Notes under the pieces: model-generated
Told to the model about the DNA's origin: nothing
Seen by the model: only the letters and a program-made list of their open reading frames with translations
Databases searched by the model: none
Part shown: piece by piece, positions 1 through 7,703 of the stretch
How positions within the stretch are numbered: the stretch's first letter is position 1
Layout: each line of letters begins with the position of its first letter
Assembly: GCA_002441045.1 (NCBI GenBank)
Contig: DJWQ01000093.1
Location: 1-14,430, forward strand
Length of the DNA stretch: 14,430 nucleotides
Reading direction: 5' to 3'
From: Firmicutes bacterium UBA6226
GTDB taxonomy: Bacteria > Bacillota_A > Clostridia > Peptostreptococcales > Acidaminobacteraceae
Translations under genes and position numbers: made by a program

Positions 1-2022
1 AAGGATTGGTCTATACGAAATAAAATTATCGCAGGTTTCTTAGTAATTATTATTGCGTTAATTTATGTTACGGTATCATCTTATAATTTTATTGGTCTTA
101 TAGCGTATGAATACATTCCTGTAATTCAACTTCAATCACAGCTTAGCTCTACTGTTCAACATATGAATGCAACTCAAAGAGATTTCCTTATGATTGACCG
201 TACAAATGAGGATTACTTCAAGGAAGCTTCAAAGCTTGAAGAAGGTCAATTGGCACAAACTGAAAGGACACTTGAATTTGCGAGTTCTTATCAAAGTGCG
301 CTAGAGGATGTCAACGACTTACAGGATACAGATCTTGTAAAAAACGAACCCGTTTTAAAGGACAGCATAGATCAACTTAAAACGGAAATCAATAACTATA
401 ATACAATTTTTGATCAAATGCATGCAAATATCCAAAAGCGCGGTTTTGATCGCTATGGCGTCGTAGGTGAAATCGATACGATGAAAAAGCAACTTAAGGC
501 AAAGTTGGCGGCAATGCCACAGGATAGCAATCTTGATAAAGCCATAGCAAACCTTGACAGTGCACATGTAAATTATCTTTATACGCAAGAGAAACGTTTT
601 TTAGATCAAATAAAGGATCAATTGAATTATCCGAACACTCAGGTTATGTTAGGCTCATTTACAGATAGTTATAAGAGCGAGTACAATGCCATATCAGAAG
701 GCTATGTAAATGCGTTCGCTAATTTGGTTGCTTTAGATGATACCATTGGACGTAATCCTGAAGAGGGTCTTTTTGCAGAATTAACTGCATCTAGTGATCG
801 AACAAATGAACTTGTTTCTCAAATAACTGATACAATTAAAGCTGAGCTCGAATCAAGCTTAAAAAGCTTAATTGGGAAATTAGTTATATTAGTTTTAGTG
901 GTTACTGGTGCAGCCATTGCATTTGCATTTGTTTTAGCGACGGTTATCTCTAAGCCAGTTAAAAACGTCAACCTTATGCTTGAAGATATCTCTGAAGGTG
1001 AAGGTGATTTAACTAAGACTTTGAATATTAATACAAAAGAAGAAATGGGTACGATGGCGACCCTGTTCAATAAATTTGTCTCTAAAATACAAGCAGTTGT
1101 AATTAAAGTAAAAGACAGCGCGACTACTTTAACAGGATATACAGATGAAATTCACGATGCAATCGATCAAGCCAATGAGAGCATTGAACAAATTAATCTT
1201 GAAGTTAGATCAATGATCGATGGCTTACAAAATAATGCCAGTGTCGTTCAAGAAACAACAGCAAGTATTCAAGAACTATCTAGTAGTGCACAAATGATTT
1301 CAAGAGAAGCAGAAGCGGTCGTAGCGGATTCTGAAAACGTACTTGAAGCGTCTAAAAATGGCGTGGACAAACTCAGCGGTGTTGTAAACAGTATTGAAAA
1401 AGTAAAAGCTTCTTCAGAATCAATGGCGGATGTCATTACAACCTTGAGACATTCATCAAACGAAATTGTTGAAATTGTCAATATCATCAACGCCATTGCA
1501 GAACAAACCTCATTGCTTGCCCTCAATGCTTCTATCGAAGCAGCAAGAGCAGGTGAGCATGGTAGAGGGTTCTCTGTAGTAGCAGAAGAAGTAAGAAAAC
1601 TTGCAGAACAAAGTAAAGGCTCTGCATTTAAAATCAACGATATCATCACTCAAATTTCTAAAGACATTCACGGTGCTGGTGAAACGATGCAACTTGAAAA
1701 GCAATTGGTTGAGAAGAGTGTTTCTGAAGTGCATGAAACCAATCAAAGCTTCAATCAGATTTTAAAATTGATAGAAGCAATTGATCAAAAGCTTTCAAAT
1801 ATCAGTCGAGGTGCAGGGCAGCAATCACAAATTTCTGAAGAAATGGCAAGGGCAGTTGATGAACTATCTAATATCATGCAAGACAATGTGTCGTCGTCAG
1901 AACGTATTGGCGCAAGTATAGAAAATCAAGTTGCAACATTTGAAGAAATTGCAGCGAGTATTTCAGAACTTAAAAATATGGCGACAATTTTGGAAACCGA
2001 GACAAATCGATTTAAAGTGTAA
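1..2022 (+). CDS. Methyl-accepting chemotaxis protein, 5' end missing
   Basis: This is a transmembrane chemoreceptor that senses a ligand outside the cell and controls the CheA kinase inside. The frame is open from base 1, so the gene starts before the window; the ATG at 163 is internal. The visible 673 residues hold a first membrane helix (about 9-32) and a roughly 260-residue helical extracellular region. Its length and pattern resemble a helical bimodular (HBM) sensor, but this is inferred. A second membrane helix (about 294-316) follows, then a HAMP linker (about 316-370) and a long coiled-coil signalling domain. The hairpin tip is unmistakable around residues 501-519, with [19 protein letters not shown]. 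No C-terminal CheR/CheB-tethering pentapeptide is seen. The gene stands alone before a terminator. The ligand cannot be told from sequence. Confidence 0.95.
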   Translation, partial: KDWSIRNKIIAGFLVIIIALIYVTVSSYNFIGLIAYEYIPVIQLQSQLSSTVQHMNATQRDFLMIDRTNEDYFKEASKLEEGQLAQTERTLEFASSYQSALEDVNDLQDTDLVKNEPVLKDSIDQLKTEINNYNTIFDQMHANIQKRGFDRYGVVGEIDTMKKQLKAKLAAMPQDSNLDKAIANLDSAHVNYLYTQEKRFLDQIKDQLNYPNTQVMLGSFTDSYKSEYNAISEGYVNAFANLVALDDTIGRNPEEGLFAELTASSDRTNELVSQITDTIKAELESSLKSLIGKLVILVLVVTGAAIAFAFVLATVISKPVKNVNLMLEDISEGEGDLTKTLNINTKEEMGTMATLFNKFVSKIQAVVIKVKDSATTLTGYTDEIHDAIDQANESIEQINLEVRSMIDGLQNNASVVQETTASIQELSSSAQMISREAEAVVADSENVLEASKNGVDKLSGVVNSIEKVKASSESMADVITTLRHSSNEIVEIVNIINAIAEQTSLLALNASIEAARAGEHGRGFSVVAEEVRKLAEQSKGSAFKINDIITQISKDIHGAGETMQLEKQLVEKSVSEVHETNQSFNQILKLIEAIDQKLSNISRGAGQQSQISEEMARAVDELSNIMQDNVSSSERIGASIENQVATFEEIAASISELKNMATILETETNRFKV

Positions 2023-2026
2023 TGTG

Positions 2027-2060
2027 AAACCCTCAACCCTTTGGTTGGGGGTTTATTTAA
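2027..2060 (+). terminator. Rho-independent terminator after the chemoreceptor gene
   Basis: The hairpin starts 5 bases after the stop codon. The arm AAACCCTCAACC (2027-2038) pairs with GGTTGGGGGTTT (2043-2054) around the loop CTTT. This gives a 12-bp stem with one G-T wobble. The following tract TTTATTTAA is only moderately T-rich. It separates the chemoreceptor transcript from the genes to the right. Confidence 0.8.
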
Positions 2061-2101
2061 TGCTAAAATATTTTGTTATTTATTTATATTCACCCGAAAG
2101 G

Positions 2102-2124
2102 TTGTCGAACATAGTGTTTGACAA
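2102..2124. promoter_or_regulatory. 23-bp inverted repeat, candidate operator
   Basis: The arms TTGTCGAACA (2102-2111) and TGTTTGACAA (2115-2124) are inverted copies around the spacer TAG, with one mismatch (G2107 opposite T2119). The dyad lies in non-coding DNA about 40 bases upstream of the candidate promoter for the nucleoid-protein operon. No T-tract follows, so it does not look like a terminator. The core resembles a Gram-positive LexA box (CGAAC-N4-GTTYG), but the spacer is 5 bases, not 4, so I do not call it one. The regulator is unknown. Confidence 0.45.
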
Positions 2125-2164
2125 TGATGGCATTAAAATGGCTGAGATATGATCATCTGAGGAC

Positions 2165-2193
2165 TTGAAATTATAAGTTGGCTAATATATGCT
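2165..2193 (+). promoter_or_regulatory. Candidate sigma-A-type promoter for the nucleoid-protein operon
   Basis: A -35 box TTGAAA (2165-2170) and a -10 box TATGCT (2188-2193) are separated by 17 bases. They match the consensus at 5 of 6 and 4 of 6 positions. Transcription would start near 2200, leaving a leader of about 60 bases. The rest of the 2061-2262 gap, apart from the upstream dyad, shows nothing else I can support. Confidence 0.4.
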
Positions 2194-2262
2194 TATGTAT
2201 GTACTTTAAATTAGAGAAGACAGAACTTTTTATGTAAAAATTCGTCATATATAGAGGTGGAC

Positions 2263-3234
2263 ATGCAAATTAAAGAAGCTTATCTGCACGTAATCGATGC
2301 AGTTAACGATGTGAAATTACTTTCTGAAAAGGCGATGCAAATCGACGTAGAGATAGAAGAGTACGCAATTAAGCATACTGAGATTTTTAAGGATCATTTG
2401 GATATTTCCGAATTGCCACTTAGCGCACAAACAAGGCTTGGATTATCTGAAAATAGGGATTTTAAAGAGGTAAGCTTACAAGTAGCAGATTTATTCTTCG
2501 ATGCGATGCAACAAACTGACGAGATCAAACCCTGTGACTTAATGTGTTTAAGCTTAGAAGATGAAAATGGTTCTTTTTATGCATTTTTAAAATTGAACTT
2601 TAGAACGAGCTTTGCGCATGCTGTAGAACTGGAAGAAAATTTAATCATGAACAAAATTGTTCGCCAGGTGACGACGTTGCCTTATAAATCTCAAAAGGTA
2701 GAAGAGGGCTTTTTAATCGACTTTAGTACGGACACCGTTTTTGTGAAGGACAAACAAGTGACCATAGATGGCAACAAAGTTAAGTACATCACTGAGAAAA
2801 TCTTAGGTACCTTTGGTGCCTTAACGACCAAGCGAAAAATTGACTTAATCACTAAAACCGCAGAAAAGGTAATTGAAAAATATGATGATCAACCGTTAAT
2901 TAAAACTGCGAAAATGCGTCAAATGGTTACTGAACAGCTGGATCAGACGGGAAGTATTGATCTTTCACCTATTGTTGAAGCCTGTATGGACACTCAAGTG
3001 GCCAAAGATACTTATTATCAGTCACTTACTGAAAAAGGTGTGGATTCTGAAGGCGTAAAACTTAATGAAGCTCAAACTAAAAAGCTCAAGCGAACACAAC
3101 GTATAAAGACTGCAAGCGGTGTAGAAATTATCTTACCTTTCGAATATGTATCTAGAACAGAGAATTTGAGCATTGTCAATCATCCTGATGGCTCAGTCAG
3201 TATAGAACTTAAAAATCTTGGAGAATTATTATGA
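2263..3234 (+). CDS. 37-kDa nucleoid-associated protein (NdpA/YejK-like)
   Basis: This resembles the NA37 family, whose E. coli member YejK is a nucleoid-bound protein of uncertain role. The 323 residues fit the usual length. Family-like traits are the N-terminal MQIKEAYLHVID strand, a mid-protein CDLMCLSLEDENGSFYAFLK block near residue 110, and a C-terminal region (about 287-320) with IKTASGVEIILPFEY and the NPDG-type turn HPDGSVSIELKN. I chose ATG at 2263 because GAGGTGG (2254-2260) sits just upstream; the in-frame GTG at 2257 has no room for a ribosome binding site. The stop overlaps the next start (ATGA), which suggests translational coupling with rluF. No signal peptide or membrane segment is seen. 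Family assignment is from remembered pattern, not a search. Confidence 0.75.
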   Translation: MQIKEAYLHVIDAVNDVKLLSEKAMQIDVEIEEYAIKHTEIFKDHLDISELPLSAQTRLGLSENRDFKEVSLQVADLFFDAMQQTDEIKPCDLMCLSLEDENGSFYAFLKLNFRTSFAHAVELEENLIMNKIVRQVTTLPYKSQKVEEGFLIDFSTDTVFVKDKQVTIDGNKVKYITEKILGTFGALTTKRKIDLITKTAEKVIEKYDDQPLIKTAKMRQMVTEQLDQTGSIDLSPIVEACMDTQVAKDTYYQSLTEKGVDSEGVKLNEAQTKKLKRTQRIKTASGVEIILPFEYVSRTENLSIVNHPDGSVSIELKNLGELL

Positions 3235-3971
3235 GACTTAATAAATATTTAAGTGACGCTGGCGTATGCTCAAGACGCGAAGCTGATCGACAAATTGAGG
3301 CGGGTAAAGTTCTCGTGAATGGTGTAGTTGCTGTATTAGGCACACAGGTGGAAGTTGCTGACACCGTTATTTTTAACGGGAAAAAAGTCAATGCTGTGAA
3401 TGAAAAGGTGATATTAGCGGTTTACAAACCGATAGGTATAGAATGTACCAGCGCGACAGATGTACAAGATAATATCGTTAATTATGTAGGGTACAAGACA
3501 CGTCTTTATCCAGTCGGAAGGTTGGACAAACAATCTGAAGGCTTAATTTTGATGACCAATGATGGCGAATTGTCCAATGGCATCTTAAAAGCCAGATACT
3601 TTCATGAAAAAGAATATATCGTTAGAGTGAACAAACCTCTTTCTAGAGAATTTTTAAAGCAAATGCGTTCAGGTGTGCCTATTTTAGATACTGTAACTAG
3701 ACCTTGTGAAGTTGATAAGCTTGATGAGCGAAGCTTTAAGATTATTTTAACCCAAGGGTTAAATCGTCAAATCAGAAGGATGTGTGAAGCGTTAGGTTAC
3801 GAAGTGCTTAATCTAAAGCGAACTAGGGTATTAAATGTAACGTTAGAGGGGCTTGAATACGGTAAGTGGCGTCATTTGAGTACCGATGAGGAAAGTACAT
3901 TAAGATCAATCGTGTCAAAAAATGATGATTCTGCATACCTAAAGGAAGTAGATGATTTTGACGATAATTAA
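3231..3971 (+). CDS. rluF: 23S rRNA pseudouridine synthase RluF-type
   Basis: The enzyme converts a uridine to pseudouridine in structured RNA. E. coli RluF acts on 23S rRNA U2604 and also on tRNA-Tyr. Of 246 residues, about 1-48 form an S4 RNA-binding domain (MRLNKYLSDAGVCSRREADR). The catalytic domain follows, with the GRLDKQSEGL motif at 96-105 and catalytic Asp99. RluF rather than RsuA or RluB is favoured by HEKEYIVRVNKP (125-136), SGVPILDTVTRPCEV and QGLNRQIRRMCEALGYEV (175-192), which closely follow the E. coli RluF pattern. The acidic tail after about 230 looks disordered. A ribosome binding site GGAG lies 7 bases before the ATG, and the start overlaps the preceding stop by 4 bases. 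The exact target site is inferred. Confidence 0.88.
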   Translation: MRLNKYLSDAGVCSRREADRQIEAGKVLVNGVVAVLGTQVEVADTVIFNGKKVNAVNEKVILAVYKPIGIECTSATDVQDNIVNYVGYKTRLYPVGRLDKQSEGLILMTNDGELSNGILKARYFHEKEYIVRVNKPLSREFLKQMRSGVPILDTVTRPCEVDKLDERSFKIILTQGLNRQIRRMCEALGYEVLNLKRTRVLNVTLEGLEYGKWRHLSTDEESTLRSIVSKNDDSAYLKEVDDFDDN

Positions 3972-4007
3972 CTCAAAGGTAAAGTGTTTAAACAGTCATA
4001 GAGAGAA

Positions 4008-4026
4008 TGTCATTTTGATAATGACA
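4008..4026 (+). repeat. Small perfect hairpin ahead of an unrecognised gene
   Basis: TGTCATT (4008-4014) and AATGACA (4020-4026) are perfect inverted arms around TTGAT, in the 81-base gap after rluF. There is no following T-tract, so it is not a terminator. It ends about 16 bases before the ribosome binding site GAGGG of the next gene and might affect translation or RNA processing. Short AT-rich dyads also arise by chance. Confidence 0.3.
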
Positions 4027-4052
4027 GGTGTTGATTGGAATTGAGGGATATC

Positions 4053-4418
4053 ATGTTAGAAAATGTTTTAATCGCAGGATTTGCAACATTCATAGTGTTT
4101 ATTAGCGTTGAAACCGTTAAGAGCTTTAGACAGTTTTTAATTTTCAAGAGAGTAAGAGAGGCAATCCTGATTGCTGCTTTTGGATATTTAAAACATACAC
4201 CGAAGGGCTTTGTCGATTTGTCACGCTTGAAGACACATCTCATTGATAAATTAAGAGAGATCAAATTATACAGATGGGTAAAAGACATAACGATTACTTG
4301 GGAATCCGTAGATGCCATACAGTTTGTTTTCGAGCTGAAATTTGAAAAATTACAGCCTAAGTATAAATTTGTTATTGGATTAAAAGATGTAGATGAGATT
4401 GTAAATCGATCAAAGTAA
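4053..4418 (+). CDS. Unrecognised small membrane-anchored protein
   Basis: I do not recognise this 121-residue protein. A hydrophobic N-terminus (about 4-20, LENVLIAGFATFIVFISVE) could be one membrane helix. The rest is a mixed, lysine-rich soluble part with a possible helical stretch (RLKTHLIDKLREIKLYRW) and a beta-like end. No catalytic motif is visible. ATG at 4053 is preferred because GAGGG lies 5 bases upstream. An in-frame TTG at 4035, preceded by AGGTG, would add six residues. It sits 25 bases before the next gene, also unrecognised and membrane-anchored, and both lie between rluF and recX in one orientation, so co-transcription is likely. That the frame is a real gene rests on its start signals and operon position. 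Confidence 0.65.
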   Translation: MLENVLIAGFATFIVFISVETVKSFRQFLIFKRVREAILIAAFGYLKHTPKGFVDLSRLKTHLIDKLREIKLYRWVKDITITWESVDAIQFVFELKFEKLQPKYKFVIGLKDVDEIVNRSK

Positions 4419-4443
4419 GTAAACCGGATAAGGATGTGAGAAG

Positions 4444-5190
4444 ATGAGAAGGGTTGTTGTTATTCTATTAATCGCAGTTGCACTATTTTTGTTCTACAGT
4501 ATCGCGACTCACACAGACAAACCTAAAGACATAGAAACCTATCATTTCGATTTCGACGAGATCGATAAGGATTTTTGGCTCGTAAGTGAATGGGAATCCT
4601 ATAAACGTGCGTACGATTTGGTGAAAATAGACAATGGTATTCTTGAACTTAGTCAAGATGTTACTGGAATTATGCCATATATGCTCAGTAAACCATTGGA
4701 GCTTCAAAGCAAAGATGTATTGACCATAAAAAGGCGCATAAAAATTTCCCATGGATTAGATACCTTCTCTGGTGGTTTGGCACTTTATCAAACGTTAGAT
4801 TTAGAGTTAATGCCTGAACCAACCGATGGTGCATGGTTTACAGCTTTTGGAGATGGTGTTGCACTAATTGAATATTCATATGATTTGACACATGAGACAG
4901 AAAGACCTGGCAAAGATGTTTTTAGATTCTTAGCAGCAGATTGGGAATACAACGATAACTATCAGTTGGTTACACCGGTTTATGATGAATGGGTGGATGA
5001 AACCTTAATCTTTGATATGCGTTCCAATCAAATGATTTATAAATTGGGAGATAAAGAATACAAGCTCTATAGCTATAAGTTAGATAAAAGTGCCGTCCGT
5101 ATATTGATGCATCCGTATGGAACTGGAACAGGGAATATAATTGAAATCGATTCTATGGACGTTACTATAGAAGACAAATCAACTCGATAA
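4444..5190 (+). CDS. Unrecognised exported or membrane-anchored protein, probably beta-rich
   Basis: The 248 residues begin with two arginines and a hydrophobic stretch (RRVVVILLIAVALFLFYSIA, 2-21). This is a typical signal anchor or signal peptide, without a lipobox cysteine, so not an evident lipoprotein. The rest is acidic and rich in aromatic residues. It alternates like beta-strands (FDFDEIDKDFWLVSEWESY, then IDNGILELSQ, then LSKPLELQSKDVLTIKRRI). That order recalls concanavalin/LamG-type jelly-roll domains that bind sugars or surfaces, but this is a guess from pattern. No hydrolase motif can be identified. The start at 4444 has AAGGA about 9 bases upstream. It ends 12 bases before recX, so the two are probably co-transcribed, although no link in function is evident. 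Confidence 0.75.
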   Translation: MRRVVVILLIAVALFLFYSIATHTDKPKDIETYHFDFDEIDKDFWLVSEWESYKRAYDLVKIDNGILELSQDVTGIMPYMLSKPLELQSKDVLTIKRRIKISHGLDTFSGGLALYQTLDLELMPEPTDGAWFTAFGDGVALIEYSYDLTHETERPGKDVFRFLAADWEYNDNYQLVTPVYDEWVDETLIFDMRSNQMIYKLGDKEYKLYSYKLDKSAVRILMHPYGTGTGNIIEIDSMDVTIEDKSTR

Positions 5191-5202
5191 GAGGTCATTA
5201 TA

Positions 5203-5730
5203 TTGAAGAGTATGTACGAAAAAGGGCTGGAATATGCCCTTTATTTGTTGGCTGGCCAAATGAAAACTGAAAAACAAATGCGAGATAAGCTCAAGAGCAA
5301 AGAGTATGAGGATGAGATTATTGAAAAGATTATTCGCCAGCTATTAGATGTAAAATACCTAGATGATGTCAATTATGCGCAGTGCTACATCAGAGCCAAT
5401 CGACATAAATACGGCATCTATCGTCTTAAGATGAGTTTGAGACAAAAAGGCGTGAAGCAGACAGATATAGACTTGGCATTCTTAAATGAAGAAGATGAAG
5501 CGATGGAAGCATCTGAGACCATCGTTGAGAAAGAAATCGTTGAGAAAATATTAGAAAAAAAAATTGCGAGTACAACCATTGATTGGACTCGCATGAAATC
5601 GGACTATCAATATAAAAATGCAACGTATCTAAAATTAGCTAGATTTTTAGCCAGTCGCGGATTTTCCGCTGACGTTATTAAAACGGTGTTGCGTAATCGG
5701 TTGACTGAGGAGTTCATCGATGAATTTTGA
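5203..5730 (+). CDS. recX: Regulatory protein RecX
   Basis: RecX binds RecA filaments on DNA and modulates recombination and the SOS response. The 175 residues are almost all helical, as expected for its tandem three-helix repeats. Family hallmarks include YALYLLAGQMKTEKQMRDKL near residues 11-30, the YLDDVNYAQCYIRANRHKYG block (about 50-70), and RLKMSLRQKGV just after. The start is TTG at 5203, with GAGG (5191-5194) 8 bases upstream; the ATG at 5212 is too far from that site. The gene follows its neighbour by 12 bases. Its last 84 bases overlap the 3' end of the helicase gene on the other strand. No LexA box is visible directly upstream, so SOS control is not supported here. Confidence 0.88.
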   Translation: MKSMYEKGLEYALYLLAGQMKTEKQMRDKLKSKEYEDEIIEKIIRQLLDVKYLDDVNYAQCYIRANRHKYGIYRLKMSLRQKGVKQTDIDLAFLNEEDEAMEASETIVEKEIVEKILEKKIASTTIDWTRMKSDYQYKNATYLKLARFLASRGFSADVIKTVLRNRLTEEFIDEF

Positions 5731-7539
5731 GTTGGCATTAAAAGCGCCGTTGATAAATTCAGAATGTAAGAGTTCGAACCTTTTTTTTGCTCTCGTTAAA
5801 CCGACATAGAACAGTCGTCTCTCTTCTTCAATTTGAGCGTCTGTTCTATTTTTTGCATTTGGAAAGACTTGCGGATTAACATCTACCATATAGACTTCAT
5901 CAAATTCTAAACCCTTTGAGCCGTGGATGGTGGAAAGGGTTATTCTCTCATCTATATTTCCTTGATTGCTCATCAAAAATTTTCTAAGTGTATCGATACG
6001 ATTGATAAAATCAAAACCTGTTTTTAGTGGCTTTGCAATTGCTTTATACGTATCAAGTCGTGTTCTAGCATAGGTCATCGTAAATCCGAGCTTAGAAGAG
6101 CTGTTCTTAATGTATTCTAGATATCCGAGCTCAGTTTCGATAAAATGTATGGCATCATAAGGTCTTAATTTTGAGAGGGCTTCAAATTGCTCCTTTAGTC
6201 TTTCTTGTGTTCTGGTTTGATAATCTTGTAAAAAAGGAATTTCAACTAGAACGTTAAATATGTTTCTACCTCTTTGATTCAGCTGAATATAGTTTAGCAT
6301 TTCTCTTGAAATAAACCCGTTGGTTTTAAAAGCGATTCGACTAAAGCTTTGGAAATCCTGTGGAATCATCGCTAAAGTAATAAAAGCCAATAAATCTTCA
6401 AGCAGCCAATGACTTAATTCGGCGTGAGGCATGTCCTTAATTTGAAAGGACATTTTTTCTTTTTCTAGTAAATCGATGATACTGATTGCTGAAATCTTAT
6501 TTCGATAAAGCACAGCGAGTGTTTGTTTTTGATCTTGCGCTTCATTAAAGCATGCTTTCAAATAAGCATTTCTCCCAATTAAGTCGTCAAATACTCGAAC
6601 GACAGGTTCTTCAATAGGTGAAAAGAATGGCATCATTTTTTTAGGATATCTATCTTTATTATGTGCGATGATTTCCGCAGCCGCAGTGACGATATGCGCA
6701 TCTGAACGGAAATTTTGATCTAAATAATATAAATTGGCATCTTCAAATCGTTTTTTAAAATCGAGTAAATATCTAGGATAAGCTCCCCTAAATCCATAAA
6801 TGGATTGATCATCGTCTGCAACTAAGAATAAATTGTTTTCATCAGAGAGGAGCAACTCTATTAGCTCAAACTGAAGTAGAGAGGTGTCTTGTGCTTCATC
6901 TACTTGAATAAATCTATATTGATCAACTAGGTTCTTTCGATATTGAGGGGATTTTTTTAAAAGCTGAATGGCACTGATGAGCATATCATCAAAATCAAAT
7001 AGTAGATGATTTTTCTTATACTTATGATAATCCTCAGCCATTTCGAAGATATCATCCCAATCAAAGGTTTGGTCATGTGATTGATTGCGATTTAGACGGA
7101 GATTATAGATTAAACCAATTTGATTAGAAAGTGTTTCGAAATCATCCTCGCTGAGTGATTCATGATGTCTTTTTCGATAGACCTCATTGAGTATTCGATA
7201 TTTTTGTGATCCATCTTCAAGGAGTGTCATCTCTTTTCCGATAGCGTTCAGATAACTTTTATACATTCTAAAAGCCAATCGATGAATGGTCATAAATTGA
7301 AAGGGAGCACCTTCTGGAAATGTAGAGCGGTAGCGCCTTTCCATATCGTCAGCCGATGCTTTAGAAAAGGTAAGGGTTAAAATTGAATCAGGTGAAACCT
7401 GATGATGCTCTACCAAATGTATGAGTCGATGCAATAGTAGTGTCGTTTTACCACTTCCTGGAATTGCGAGTGTAAGTGCTGGACCAGTAAAATGTCTAGA
7501 GGCTTCTAATTGTCCTTGTGTAAGGTTTTTTTCTGCCAT
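5647..7539 (-). CDS. UvrD/Rep-family ATP-dependent DNA helicase (SF1)
   Basis: A 3'-5' DNA helicase or translocase of 630 residues, probably in DNA repair or replication-fork processing. Motifs in order: Q-motif region LTQGQLEA (6-13), Walker A IPGSGKTT (26-33), LTFSKASADDME, motif II VDEAQDTS, motif III ADDDQSIYGFRGA, NFRSD, motif V TIHGSKGLEFDEVYM and motif VI VGLTRAKKR near the C-terminus. It is shorter than PcrA/UvrD (about 720) and lacks their extended C-terminal tail, so I give no symbol. ATG at 7539 is chosen because AGGAG lies 5 bases upstream on this strand. The frame stays open for 66 more codons, but these cross the promoter and leader and look non-coding. The final 28 codons, including the stop, overlap recX in antisense. 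It is divergent from tig. Confidence 0.92.
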   Translation of the reverse strand: MAEKNLTQGQLEASRHFTGPALTLAIPGSGKTTLLLHRLIHLVEHHQVSPDSILTLTFSKASADDMERRYRSTFPEGAPFQFMTIHRLAFRMYKSYLNAIGKEMTLLEDGSQKYRILNEVYRKRHHESLSEDDFETLSNQIGLIYNLRLNRNQSHDQTFDWDDIFEMAEDYHKYKKNHLLFDFDDMLISAIQLLKKSPQYRKNLVDQYRFIQVDEAQDTSLLQFELIELLLSDENNLFLVADDDQSIYGFRGAYPRYLLDFKKRFEDANLYYLDQNFRSDAHIVTAAAEIIAHNKDRYPKKMMPFFSPIEEPVVRVFDDLIGRNAYLKACFNEAQDQKQTLAVLYRNKISAISIIDLLEKEKMSFQIKDMPHAELSHWLLEDLLAFITLAMIPQDFQSFSRIAFKTNGFISREMLNYIQLNQRGRNIFNVLVEIPFLQDYQTRTQERLKEQFEALSKLRPYDAIHFIETELGYLEYIKNSSSKLGFTMTYARTRLDTYKAIAKPLKTGFDFINRIDTLRKFLMSNQGNIDERITLSTIHGSKGLEFDEVYMVDVNPQVFPNAKNRTDAQIEEERRLFYVGLTRAKKRFELLHSEFINGAFNANSKFIDELLSQPITQHRFNNVSGKSATG

Positions 7540-7566
7540 TTTAACTCCTAATAGGGCAATTTTGTC

Positions 7567-7612
7567 AAAAAAACCCCAATAAATGTTCTGTTTTGATATA
7601 AAAACGGGGTTT
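7567..7612 (-). terminator. Terminator-like hairpin in the helicase leader, possible attenuator
   Basis: Read on the minus strand, AAACCCC (7612-7606) pairs with GGGGTTT (7577-7571). The T-run continues to 7567, giving seven Ts in all. A small inner stem (GTTTT with AAAAC) can form in the 28-base loop. The structure lies between the candidate helicase promoter and its ribosome binding site, so it could end transcription early. The 7-bp stem with a long loop is weak, and no obvious antiterminator or leader peptide is visible. Confidence 0.4.
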
Positions 7613-7633
7613 ATGTGTGAATGATTTATGAAT

Positions 7634-7662
7634 AATATATAACAAGGGGGTAAATTTTGCAA
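7634..7662 (-). promoter_or_regulatory. Candidate helicase promoter
   Basis: On the minus strand, a -35 box TTGCAA (7662-7657) and a -10 box TATATT (7639-7634) are separated by exactly 17 bases. They match the consensus at 4 of 6 and 5 of 6 positions. Transcription would start near 7627, giving a leader of about 88 bases to the ATG at 7539. This supports the shorter helicase start. Confidence 0.5.
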
Positions 7663-7669
7663 TAAACCC

Positions 7670-7697
7670 TTGCTACAGGGCGTGTATAAGGTATAAT
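7670..7697 (+). promoter_or_regulatory. Candidate promoter for the tig-clpP-clpX operon
   Basis: TTGCTA (7670-7675) and a perfect -10 box TATAAT (7692-7697) are spaced by 16 bases. A small dyad, CCCT (7667-7670) with AGGG (7677-7680), overlaps the -35 box. Start of transcription would be near 7704. No CIRCE element and no CtsR-type direct repeat is visible, so heat-shock control by HrcA or CtsR is not supported. Confidence 0.6.
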
Positions 7698-7703
7698 TAT
7701 AGT

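Noticed and set aside
1269..1649. A 126-codon antisense reading frame in the chemoreceptor gene
   Set aside because: It lies wholly opposite the strongly conserved signalling domain and has no recognisable protein features; it is a shadow of the real frame.
2102..2124. LexA (SOS) box
   Set aside because: The Gram-positive consensus needs 4 bases between CGAAC and GTTYG; here there are 5. The gene downstream is not a known SOS gene.
2118..2153. A promoter using TTGACA inside the dyad with TATGAT downstream
   Set aside because: The spacing is 24 bases, too long for a standard promoter; the TTGAAA/TATGCT pair further down fits better.
4010..4318. A 102-codon minus-strand frame opposite the small membrane protein
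   Set aside because: The plus-strand gene has a ribosome binding site, an operon context and a membrane segment. The minus-strand frame has none of these.
5731..5787. A plus-strand terminator after recX, ending in eight Ts
   Set aside because: The bases before the T-run contain only the loop-less palindrome GTTCGAAC and no proper stem-loop. The T-run is explained by helicase lysine codons on the other strand.
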